DNA of 64,000 nucleotides from JAVJSD01 sp040219575 (GTDB taxonomy: Bacteria > Planctomycetota > Planctomycetia > Pirellulales > Pirellulaceae), in contig JAVJSD010000076.1 of assembly GCA_040219575.1 (NCBI GenBank), forward strand, positions 31,270-95,269. The letters are read 5' to 3'. Below the pieces are notes generated by a model that saw nothing but the letters and a program-made list of their open reading frames with translations, did not search any database and was not told the origin of the DNA. Positions 6,699 through 14,679 of this stretch are shown in pieces. How positions within the stretch are numbered: position 1 is the first letter of the stretch; every line of letters starts with the position of its first letter. Both the position numbers and the translations under genes were made by a program.

Positions 6699-9437
6699 AT
6701 GGCTGACGCCGAAACTGTAGATAACAAAAAGACTTCCGACGAACCGCTCACGGATTCGTATTTGGCCCATTCGCTCGACGCCGACCCGGTCGAGACGTCT
6801 GAGTGGCTCGATTCGCTGGAATACGTGCTCGGCAGCCGAGGTCCGGATCGAGCCCGCTACCTGCTCAGCGTGCTCGAGCAGAAGGCCCGGGCCGAGGGCG
6901 TCGATTTGCCGATCGCCTCCAACACGCCCTACATCAACACCATCCACGCCGACAAGCAGCCCCGCTACCCGGGCAACCGGGAGATCGAGCGCCGCATCAA
7001 GAGCTTCATTCGCTGGAACGCGATGGCGATGGTCACCCGGGCCAACAAGGAATTCCCGGGCATCGGCGGCCACATTTCGAGTTTCGCTTCCTCGGCCACG
7101 CTGTATGAGGTCGCGTTCAACCACATCTTCAAAGGCCGCGGCGACGACGGCTACTCGGGCGATCAGGTCTACTTCCAGGGGCACGCCTCCCCGGGGATTT
7201 ACTCTCGCGCCTTTCTCGAAGGCCGCATCAGCGAAGAAAACCTGAATTACTTTCGCCGCGAGATCGTCTCCGACGGCAAGGGGTTGTCGTCGTATCCGCA
7301 TCCCTGGCTGATGCCCGGCTTCTGGGAGTTTCCCACCGTCTCGATGGGACTCGCCCCGATCATGGCGATTTACCAGGCGCGGTTCAACGAGTACCTGCGC
7401 GATCGCGGGCTGAAGGACACGTCGGGACAGCGTGTGTGGGCGTTCCTGGGCGACGGCGAGTGCGACGAGCCCGAGACGCTGGGTGCGATCACGCTCGCCG
7501 CGCGGGAGCATCTCGACAACCTGACGTTCGTCATCAACTGCAACTTGCAGCGGCTCGACGGCCCCGTCCGCGGCAACGGCAAGATCATCCAGGAACTGGA
7601 GGCCATCTTCCGCGGCGCCGGCTGGAACGTGATCAAGGTCGTGTGGGGCGACGACTGGGACGCGCTGCTGGAGAAAGACGAACAGGGCCTGCTGGTCAAA
7701 CGCATGGGCGAGGTCGTCGACGGGGAATTCCAGAAGTACGCCGCCTCGTCGGGCGGCTACATCCGCGAGCATTTCTTCGGCAAGTACCCCGAACTGCTGG
7801 AGATGGTGAAGACCTATTCCGACGAGAAGCTCGAAAAGATGCGCCGCGGCGGGCACGATCCCGAGAAGGTCTTCGCGGCCTACCAGGCGGCGCTGGATTG
7901 CAAGGGACGCCCCACCGTCATCCTGGCCAAGACCATCAAAGGCTACGGACTGGGCGAGGCGGGCGAAGGCCGCAACGTGGCCCACAACCAGAAAAAGCTC
8001 AACGAGGAGGAACTGCTCGAGTTCCGCAACAAGTTCTCGATTCCGATTTCGGACGAAGAGGTGGCCAAGGCGCCGTTCTACAAACCGGCCGCCAACAGCA
8101 CCGAGATGAAATACCTGCGCGCCAGGCGGAAGGAGTTGGGCGGCTACATGCCGAGCCGTCCGACGGAGCATCCCTTGATCGAGACGCCCGCCCTCGAAGA
8201 CTACAAGGAGTTTCTCGGCGACAGCAAGGGCAAGGAGATGTCGACGACGATGGGGTTCGTCCGGCTGCTGACGAAACTCTGCCGCGACAAGACGATCGGC
8301 CGCAACATCGTGCCCATCGTCCCCGACGAGGCCCGCACCTTCGGCATGGAGGGCATGTTCCGACAGGTCGGCATCTACGCCCACGCCGGGCAGGTTTACG
8401 AGCCGGTCGATTCCGATCTGCTGCTGTATTACAAGGAAGCCCGTGACGGACAGATTCTGGAAGAAGGAATCACCGAGGCGGGCGCCATGTCGTCGTTCAT
8501 CGCGGCCGGCACTTCGTACTCGCAGCACGGGATCAACATGATTCCGTTTTTCATCTACTACTCGATGTTCGGCTTCCAGCGGATCGGCGATCTGGTGTGG
8601 GCCGCCGCCGACTGCCGCGCCAAGGGCTTCATGCTGGGCGGCACCGCGGGACGCACCACGCTCAACGGCGAGGGGCTGCAGCATCAGGACGGGCACAGCC
8701 TGCTCAACGCCATCGCCTTCCCCACGGTGCGGGCGTACGACCCGGCGTACGCCTACGAGACGACCGTCATCGTGATGGACGGCATCAAGCGGATGTACGG
8801 GTTGGGCGAACAGGCCATCTACTACATCACGCTGGAGAACGACAACTACGTGATGCCCGCCATTCCCGAGGAAGGCGACGTGGCGGAAGGCATCATCAAA
8901 GGGATGTACGCTCTCTCGTCGCGCGACGTCGAGGGAAGTCCGCACCGCGTGCAGTTGTTCGGCAGCGGCGCGATCCTTCGCTCGGTGCTCGAGGCGCAGG
9001 AGATCCTGGCCGAGAAATTCGGCGTCGCCAGCGATGTATGGAGCGTGACCAGCTACACGGAACTGCGCCGCGACGCGCACGCCTGCGAGCGGTGGAACAT
9101 GCTGCATCCCGAAATGGAGCCGCGCCGCTCCTACGTCGAGACCGTGCTCGAGGGGCGTGAAGGCCCGTTCGTGGCCGCCTCGGATTATGTGCGGGCGCTG
9201 GCCGAACAACTCACGCCCTGGGTGCCCGGCGACTACTTCGTGCTGGGCACCGACGGCATGGGACGCAGCGACACCCGGGAGGCGTTGCGGCGGCACTTCG
9301 AGGTCGACGCCGAGTGCATCACGCTCGCCGCCCTCTACCGCCTGATGAAGCAAGGCAAGCTGGATCGGGCGACCGTCGGCAAGGCCGTCGGCGAACTTGG
9401 CATCGATGCGAACAAACTCGACCCCTACTTTGCATAA
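6699..9437 (+). CDS. aceE: Pyruvate dehydrogenase E1 component, homodimeric type
   Basis: A 912-residue thiamine-diphosphate enzyme that decarboxylates pyruvate and acetylates the E2 lipoyl group. It is the single-chain (alpha2) E1 of the E. coli AceE type, close to the usual length of about 890 residues. The ThDP motif begins at GDG (residue 251, GDGECDEPE) and continues to NCN (about 280-282). The N-terminal region contains YPGNREIERRIKSFIRWNAM, typical of AceE. The aceF gene follows after 54 bp on the same strand, so the two form an operon. No E3 (lpd) gene is in the window, so the complex must draw on one elsewhere. The start ATG has a GGAAG upstream. Confidence 0.97.
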   Translation: MADAETVDNKKTSDEPLTDSYLAHSLDADPVETSEWLDSLEYVLGSRGPDRARYLLSVLEQKARAEGVDLPIASNTPYINTIHADKQPRYPGNREIERRIKSFIRWNAMAMVTRANKEFPGIGGHISSFASSATLYEVAFNHIFKGRGDDGYSGDQVYFQGHASPGIYSRAFLEGRISEENLNYFRREIVSDGKGLSSYPHPWLMPGFWEFPTVSMGLAPIMAIYQARFNEYLRDRGLKDTSGQRVWAFLGDGECDEPETLGAITLAAREHLDNLTFVINCNLQRLDGPVRGNGKIIQELEAIFRGAGWNVIKVVWGDDWDALLEKDEQGLLVKRMGEVVDGEFQKYAASSGGYIREHFFGKYPELLEMVKTYSDEKLEKMRRGGHDPEKVFAAYQAALDCKGRPTVILAKTIKGYGLGEAGEGRNVAHNQKKLNEEELLEFRNKFSIPISDEEVAKAPFYKPAANSTEMKYLRARRKELGGYMPSRPTEHPLIETPALEDYKEFLGDSKGKEMSTTMGFVRLLTKLCRDKTIGRNIVPIVPDEARTFGMEGMFRQVGIYAHAGQVYEPVDSDLLLYYKEARDGQILEEGITEAGAMSSFIAAGTSYSQHGINMIPFFIYYSMFGFQRIGDLVWAAADCRAKGFMLGGTAGRTTLNGEGLQHQDGHSLLNAIAFPTVRAYDPAYAYETTVIVMDGIKRMYGLGEQAIYYITLENDNYVMPAIPEEGDVAEGIIKGMYALSSRDVEGSPHRVQLFGSGAILRSVLEAQEILAEKFGVASDVWSVTSYTELRRDAHACERWNMLHPEMEPRRSYVETVLEGREGPFVAASDYVRALAEQLTPWVPGDYFVLGTDGMGRSDTREALRRHFEVDAECITLAALYRLMKQGKLDRATVGKAVGELGIDANKLDPYFA

Positions 9438-9491
9438 CCTGCGACACCACGGCCCTCGCGCTGCCAGCGACGGCCACTCGAGAAAACCGAC

Positions 9492-10892
9492 ATGGCGATT
9501 GAAATCAAGCTCCCCGAGTTAGGCGATGGAATCGAATCGGGCGACGTGCTCGACGTGCTGGTCAAGGAAGGCGACGTCATCAAGAAGGACCAGGGCATCG
9601 TCGAACTGGAGACCGACAAGGCGACGGTCGAAGTCCCCAGCACGCACGCCGGCAAGGTCACCAAGGTGATGGTCAAGACCGGCCAAAGCGTGCCGATCGG
9701 AGCGGCGCTGATCGCGATCGAAGCAGGCGCCGAGGCCGCGCCTTCCAAACCGGCCGACGAGACGCCGCCCGCGGAGGCCAAGCCGGCAAAGCAGGAGGCC
9801 GCCGCGCAAGAGGCGCCTCCCGCCGAACCCGAGCAGGTACAGGAAGACGAGGCGCCCGAACCGTCGCGGAAGCCCGAAGCCGCCGAGAGGGACGTCGAGC
9901 AGGCGAAACCCACGGCGCCCGCGAAGACGCCGGCCAAGAGCGCTCCGCAAGCCTCGCCGCCGGCCGCTCGCACTCCGCAGCCGGCCGAGTCGGCCGACGA
10001 CGGCGATAGCGACGCCCATATCCCGGCGGGCCCCGCCGTGCGGCGATTCGCGCGCGAGGTGGGCGTCGATCTCAGCGGCGTGGCCGGCAGCGGCGAGTCG
10101 GGGCGCATCACCCGCGACGACGTGTTGGAGGTGGTCCGCCGCGGCACCGCCAACGTGAAGACGGCCGCGGGCAGCGAGACCGACGCCTGGGGGCCCGTCC
10201 GCATCGAGAAGCTGACGAAGATTCGCAAAACGATCGCGAACAAGATGCTCGAATCGTGGTCGACCGTGCCCCGTGTCACCAACTTCGACGACGCCGACAT
10301 CACCGAACTCGAGGACTTCCGCCAGTCGAGCAAGGCCGACTACGCCGACCGCGGCATCAAGCTCACGTCGATGCCGTTCGTGATCAAGGCGGTCGCCATG
10401 GCGTTGCGCAGGCATCCCGTGCTCAACGCCTCGCTCGACATGGAAAACGGGCAGGTGATCTACAAGAACTACGTGAATGTGGGCATCGCGGTCGATTCGG
10501 AGCGTGGTCTCGTTGTGCCGGCGCTGCGGCACGCCGACAAACTCACGATCCCGGAGATCGCCGGCGACCTGGCGGAACTGGCCCGCAAGGTGCGCGAGGG
10601 CGACTACGCCATCGACGACCTGCGCGGCGGCACATTCACCATCAGCAACCTGGGCGCGATCGGCGGAACGTACTCCACGCCGATCATCAATGTGCCGGAG
10701 GTGGCGATCCTGCTGCTCGGCCGCTCGCGCAAGATGCCCGTGGTGATCGGCGACAAGGTCGAGATTCGCCTGATGATGCCGCTCAGCATTTCGTACGACC
10801 ATCGCCTGGTCGACGGCGCCGCCGCCGGCCGCTTCCTCAACGACGTGATCGGCTACCTCAAAGCGCCCAGCCGTTTGCTGCTGGCCCCGTAA
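9492..10892 (+). CDS. aceF: Dihydrolipoamide acetyltransferase (E2 of pyruvate dehydrogenase)
   Basis: A 466-residue E2 core subunit. One lipoyl domain lies at residues 2-75, with the lipoylated lysine K43 in ETDKATVEV. A long Ala/Pro/Glu linker (about 80-175) follows, then a peripheral subunit-binding domain (about 177-219, AGPAVRRFAREVGVDL). The catalytic acetyltransferase domain runs from about 235 to the end, with the active-site DHRLVDG motif (H437, D441). Having one lipoyl domain rather than three is normal outside enterobacteria. The gene follows aceE by 54 bp. The flexible linker is strongly biased toward Ala, Pro and Glu, as expected for a swinging arm. The gene faces the convergent glycosyltransferase gene. 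Confidence 0.97.
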   Translation: MAIEIKLPELGDGIESGDVLDVLVKEGDVIKKDQGIVELETDKATVEVPSTHAGKVTKVMVKTGQSVPIGAALIAIEAGAEAAPSKPADETPPAEAKPAKQEAAAQEAPPAEPEQVQEDEAPEPSRKPEAAERDVEQAKPTAPAKTPAKSAPQASPPAARTPQPAESADDGDSDAHIPAGPAVRRFAREVGVDLSGVAGSGESGRITRDDVLEVVRRGTANVKTAAGSETDAWGPVRIEKLTKIRKTIANKMLESWSTVPRVTNFDDADITELEDFRQSSKADYADRGIKLTSMPFVIKAVAMALRRHPVLNASLDMENGQVIYKNYVNVGIAVDSERGLVVPALRHADKLTIPEIAGDLAELARKVREGDYAIDDLRGGTFTISNLGAIGGTYSTPIINVPEVAILLLGRSRKMPVVIGDKVEIRLMMPLSISYDHRLVDGAAAGRFLNDVIGYLKAPSRLLLAP

Positions 10893-10900
10893 TCCACGTA

Positions 10901-11021
10901 CGAAGGACATTCTTGTCCGTCGGTGTCGAGAATGATGGAAGGGGGCCGCCGAGATCGGTGCTTGGCCAGCGGAAAGCGGTCGTCCAACCGGATGACGTTT
11001 TCGACGGACGAGGACGTCCGT
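10901..11021. repeat. Two short ACGGAC/GTCCGT-type hairpins between convergent genes
   Basis: Two palindromic motifs lie between the ends of aceF and the glycosyltransferase gene. The first, 10901-10922, has a GGACA-TTCT-TGTCC stem-loop with partly paired flanks. The second, 11004-11021, is ACGGAC-gaggac-GTCCGT. Both resemble the perfect palindromes at 1242-1263 and 40542-40565. They could act as two-way terminators, but no T tract follows. Confidence 0.55.
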
Positions 11022-11040
11022 TGTGCCAGGCCTCGCTGCA

Positions 11041-11871
11041 TTACGCCGCGCGGCGCTGATCGGGAGCTTGGGGAGTCTCCTCTGATGATGCACGATCCAA
11101 CGCGGGCGTGCGATTCGGCAACCCCGGGCGGAGGTAGCGCCACCAGATGCCGCCGGTTTGCAGGGCGGCTTTGAGGAAGTCGGTCGGCTTGAGCTTCGAA
11201 CCGGCCACGTCTTCCCAATAGTCGAGCGGGTATTCAAACACCGTTTCGTACACGCGGGGCGAACCGCTGCCGCGGCGGCCATCGATCAGGCGCGCCAGAA
11301 TCTCGACGTCGAAGATCCAATTCACCGTAAACGGCTGCTCGAATACGGCCCGTACTTCCGGCGTGCCGCGGAACATCTTCGCTCCGCATTGCGTGTCGTA
11401 GATCGGCATGCTGAGGATGCGCGAGATGACTGAGTTGAACAGCCGTCCCAACCAGTGGCGGTATTCCTTGCGAACGATCACGCGGCCGGGCAGCAAGATG
11501 CGCGAGCCGAACACGGCGTCGAGGTGCGGCTTTTGATCGAGCACACGGATGAAATCGGCGATCTGCTCCAACGGCGTGGCCAGGTCGGCGTCCCAGAAGC
11601 CGACGTAGTCGGCTCCGTCGCGCCAGGCGGCGAGCATCCCCTGGCGCACCGCCTCGGCCTTCCCCTGGTTCCGCCCCAAGTCCAAGACGTCGAAGTTCCC
11701 CGGATGGCTGCTCGCCAGGCGTTCGAGCAGACTCAACGTCTCGTCGCTGCTGCCGTCGTTCACCAGCATGAAGCGCACGTCGCGGCGCTGGGCGACGTAC
11801 TCGCGAAATCGCGCCACGTCGAACCGCTCGACTTCGTTGTAACAGGGAACGACGATGGTGGCTGGAGACAT
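11041..11871 (-). CDS. Family 2 glycosyltransferase, dolichyl-phosphate glucosyltransferase-like
   Basis: A 276-residue GT-A fold glycosyltransferase. I start it at the ATG at 11871, because the protein then begins directly with the first strand (MSPATIVVPCYNEVERF) as in relatives. Earlier in-frame codons add a basic, non-conserved tail. Visible motifs are NDGSSDETL (nucleotide binding) and WDADLATP (a DxD-like metal site), followed by GSRI and CGAKMFRG. The architecture matches enzymes that transfer a sugar from a nucleotide donor to a polyprenyl phosphate or related acceptor. I see no C-terminal membrane segments, so it may act at the membrane surface. The acceptor is unknown. It is convergent with aceF and upstream of no obvious partner. 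Confidence 0.88.
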   Translation of the reverse strand: MSPATIVVPCYNEVERFDVARFREYVAQRRDVRFMLVNDGSSDETLSLLERLASSHPGNFDVLDLGRNQGKAEAVRQGMLAAWRDGADYVGFWDADLATPLEQIADFIRVLDQKPHLDAVFGSRILLPGRVIVRKEYRHWLGRLFNSVISRILSMPIYDTQCGAKMFRGTPEVRAVFEQPFTVNWIFDVEILARLIDGRRGSGSPRVYETVFEYPLDYWEDVAGSKLKPTDFLKAALQTGGIWWRYLRPGLPNRTPALDRASSEETPQAPDQRRAA

Positions 11872-11996
11872 GAGCGGGCGCGCGGCGGGAGCGGGATAGA
11901 ATTTGCCGCTGCACCTATACCGAAACCGGCCCGCCCGCGACAAGAGCAATTCGGGCTATCAAGCTATCAACGTTGTCGCGACGGGCGCCGGGGGCG

Positions 11997-13370
11997 TCAG
12001 GCCATGACGTCCAGCACCGGATTGCCGGAGATCACCAGCGGGCGATCGTCGCGGTCATGGACTTCGGTGTGCGGATCAATGCCCAGCAGATGGTACATCG
12101 TGGCCGCCAGATCGTCGGGACGCACGGGATGCTCGTCCACGAATGCGGCCTGTGCGTCGGAGGCGCCGTATACGTGGCCCCGCTTCACGCCGCCGCCGGC
12201 CAGCAGCGCGGTGTAGCATTGCGGCCAATGGTCGCGGCTTTCGTTCTTGTTGATCTTCGGCGTGCGGCCGAATTCGCCCATCCACACCACCAGGGTCTCG
12301 TCGAGCAGGCCGCGCTCATCCAGTTCGTCGAGCAGCGTGGGCAGCGTTTGCTCGGTGATCGGCAGGTGATACTTGTCGATGATCTTGTACATCCGCGTGT
12401 CGTCGAAGCCGTGCGTGTCCCAACCGCCCGAGTCGATCCTCCGCCCGCCGATCGTGTCGGAGAAATACACCGACACGAACTTAACGCCCGCCTCGACCAG
12501 GCGTCGCGCCAACAGGCAGCTTTGCCCGTAGCTCGTGCGGCCGTATCGCTCGCGCACGGAATCCGGCTCGGCCGACAGATCGAAGGCCTTGCGGACGCGG
12601 TCGGTGGTGAGCATCGAGACGGCCCGCGAGTAATAGTCGTCGAGCCCCCGCGCCTCCTCGCTGTAATCCAACAGCCGCGCCTGCTGATCGACGATCTTCT
12701 GTAGCTCGCGTCGTCGCGAAAGCCGCTCGATCGACAGTCCCGTCGGCAGGCTCAACTCGGGCAGCGCGAAATCGGGGGCGTTGGGATCTTCGCGAAAGAA
12801 CAACGGATCGTGCCCCTTGCCCAGGAAGCTGGCGTGCTGGCCGGGCGTGATCGAGCCGTCGCGAATGGTGTGCGGATAGGCCACGAACGTGGGCATGCCG
12901 TTGGTGTTGGGCGCCAGCCGGTCGACCACGCTGCCGTAGGCCGGGTAGAGGCTGAGCGAGTCGCGCAGCCGCTGGTCGTCGCGCGGCGGGGCGTGCCCGG
13001 TGAGGGCGTAGTAGCCCGCCGAGTTGTGGTTCTTCATGGTGTGGGTCATGCTGCGGACGAGCGTGACCTTGTCGAGCCGCTTGGCCGTCTCCGGCAGCAG
13101 TTCACACGTCGGCACGCCGGGCAGCGCGGTCGAGATCGACTTCAGCGGCGACCGCACGCCGTCGGGCGCGTCGGGCTTCATGTCGAACATGTCGATCTGG
13201 CTCGGCCCACCCCATTGAAACAGGAAGATGACCGACTTGGCGCGGGGCTTGATCGACGACCGACGTTCCGCGGCTCGCAGCAGTTCCGGCAGGTTCAGCC
13301 CCAGCAGGCCCATGCCGCCGACGCGCAACAGTTGACGACGTGTGACGTCCACGGCGACCTCGAAATGCAT
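11997..13370 (-). CDS. DUF1501 family protein with Tat signal
   Basis: A 457-residue member of DUF1501, a family with a sulfatase/alkaline-phosphatase-like fold that is greatly expanded in planctomycetes and usually paired with PSCyt2/PSD1 proteins. The N-terminus has a twin-arginine motif (TRRQLLRVGG, residues 10-19) and a hydrophobic stretch, so export by Tat is likely. Family landmarks visible are WGGPSQIDMFD, the GWDTHG motif and the MGEFGRTPKIN motif near the C-terminus. The biochemical activity of the family is not established. The MBL-fold gene lies upstream on the same strand. A second DUF1501 protein is encoded at 34826-36220. Confidence 0.92.
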   Translation of the reverse strand: MHFEVAVDVTRRQLLRVGGMGLLGLNLPELLRAAERRSSIKPRAKSVIFLFQWGGPSQIDMFDMKPDAPDGVRSPLKSISTALPGVPTCELLPETAKRLDKVTLVRSMTHTMKNHNSAGYYALTGHAPPRDDQRLRDSLSLYPAYGSVVDRLAPNTNGMPTFVAYPHTIRDGSITPGQHASFLGKGHDPLFFREDPNAPDFALPELSLPTGLSIERLSRRRELQKIVDQQARLLDYSEEARGLDDYYSRAVSMLTTDRVRKAFDLSAEPDSVRERYGRTSYGQSCLLARRLVEAGVKFVSVYFSDTIGGRRIDSGGWDTHGFDDTRMYKIIDKYHLPITEQTLPTLLDELDERGLLDETLVVWMGEFGRTPKINKNESRDHWPQCYTALLAGGGVKRGHVYGASDAQAAFVDEHPVRPDDLAATMYHLLGIDPHTEVHDRDDRPLVISGNPVLDVMA

Positions 13371-13460
13371 GTGGGGAGGAGTGCGGCTTGGAACGAGGAT
13401 GCGGCGACTTGCGCCGCTCCTTGCCGGAACAGCGAACTGTTCGTTTTGGCCTACTTCTTC

Positions 13461-13478
13461 AGAAGTCTCACGACTTCT
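13461..13478. repeat. Solo AGAAGTC-TCAC-GACTTCT hairpin (A-family half element)
   Basis: A perfect 7-bp stem with a TCAC loop, matching the hairpin found inside the larger A-family elements (24048-24180, 29010-29133, 48541-48661, 58225-58347). Here only the hairpin and the following GCTAC are present. It lies between the MBL-fold gene and the DUF1501 gene on the minus strand. Confidence 0.6.
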
Positions 13479-13494
13479 GCTACGTCGATGCCTA

Positions 13495-14526
13495 CTACTT
13501 GGCCTTGGTCTTGTAGGTTCGCTCGTGGCCGTGGGCGGGGATCGATATGGTGTAGCTCTTGCCGTCGGCGGCGACCGAGAGCTTGATGTAGTGCCCCTGG
13601 CACGCCTGCTCGTGATTGGCGATGAACTCGTCGGGGGCGTTGTTGACGCTGCCGTCGGGCCGCAGGTTCTTGTGCACCTGGTAGACGGCTTGAAGGGAGT
13701 CGGTCGCCTTGAGCGTTTCGAACACCTCCGGGCGGCAGCCCTTGGTGACGCCGTTGTTCATCACCGCCACGACCGGCTTCACGCTTTCTAGCACGACCGG
13801 ATTGTTGCTGCTGTCGAGGCCGTGATGCGTGACCTGGTAGACGTCGACTTCGCCGACCAGATTCTTGGGGCACACCAGGCGCGTCTCCTGATTCCAGGTG
13901 AGGTCGCCGGCGTCGAGAAAGCGAAACGGGCCGAAGTCGAGCAGCATCACCACGCTGTTGGCGTTGTCGCTGCCGTCGCGGTCTTTCTCGCGCACCTTGC
14001 CGCAACAAACGTTGTCCGCCGCGTCTTTGGCCGCCTCGACGAACGACTTGCGGGCGCCGAGGAACGCGAACTGCAACTTCGCCGCGCCTTCCGCCTGACG
14101 CAGCGGCAGCGTCGCTCCCGGTTGCACGACGGACCGTTCTTCCGACTTCAGTTCGAAGTAGGCCTTGCCGGGGTTGTCGGGCATGCCGTCGAAGACGCCG
14201 TTATCGTGCACGTTCTTGATCGGCAGCATGGTGGCGAGCGTCTCGGCGCCGCCGTAGTGATCGCGGTGGTAGTGCGTGATGACGAGGTGGTCGATCTGCT
14301 TCTTGCCGGCCGCGCGGGTGACGACCTGCGTAATCCGATCGGGATCGCGGCGGCCCGGATTGCCGGTGTCGATCAACACGGTCTCGCCGGCGGGCGTGAC
14401 CACCAGCGTCGCCGCCCCGCCTTCCACATCGATCCAGTAGATGTCGAGCGCGCCGTCCGCGGCGGAAAGCGAAGCCGGCAGGACGAGCAACAGCGCGAGC
14501 AGGGCGAAGCGAAGTGTGTGTCTCAT
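13495..14526 (-). CDS. Exported metallo-beta-lactamase-fold hydrolase
   Basis: A 343-residue protein with a clean Sec signal peptide (residues 1-22, MRHTLRFALLALLL...SAADG). The MBL-fold HxHxDH motif is intact: H85, H87, D89 and H90 (THYHRDHYGG). It is preceded by IDTGNP, the usual first-strand turn. The overall layout resembles the ComEC/Rec2-type soluble hydrolase subgroup rather than beta-lactamases proper. A later Asp and His (LDAGDLTW, TYQVTHHGLDSS as encoded) supply the remaining metal ligands. It is secreted or periplasmic. The substrate is unknown; a phosphodiester or lactone are possibilities from the fold alone. Confidence 0.9.
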   Translation of the reverse strand: MRHTLRFALLALLLVLPASLSAADGALDIYWIDVEGGAATLVVTPAGETVLIDTGNPGRRDPDRITQVVTRAAGKKQIDHLVITHYHRDHYGGAETLATMLPIKNVHDNGVFDGMPDNPGKAYFELKSEERSVVQPGATLPLRQAEGAAKLQFAFLGARKSFVEAAKDAADNVCCGKVREKDRDGSDNANSVVMLLDFGPFRFLDAGDLTWNQETRLVCPKNLVGEVDVYQVTHHGLDSSNNPVVLESVKPVVAVMNNGVTKGCRPEVFETLKATDSLQAVYQVHKNLRPDGSVNNAPDEFIANHEQACQGHYIKLSVAADGKSYTISIPAHGHERTYKTKAK

Positions 14527-14679
14527 GGATGGAGCTTTGTAAGGAGGAAGATACTCAATGATCGGCGACGCGTCGGCGTGATCGTTGCGGCGCCGTTTCC
14601 GGCTGAGAGAGCGTTGTGCGTGCGGAGTCGCCTTCGGCTCGCCGCCAAACGAAACGCGTTGTTGTTTGATGTCGTCGTG

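Noticed and set aside
6345..6720. Short frames upstream of aceE as possible small genes
   Set aside because: They lack ribosome-binding sites and third-position GC bias, and they run into the aceE start region.
6456..9353. A 965-codon open frame antisense to aceE
   Set aside because: It is a mirror of a GC-rich gene: the aceE frame has all catalytic motifs, while the antisense product has only His/Val/Leu/Arg-biased low-information sequence. It also runs through the intergenic region.
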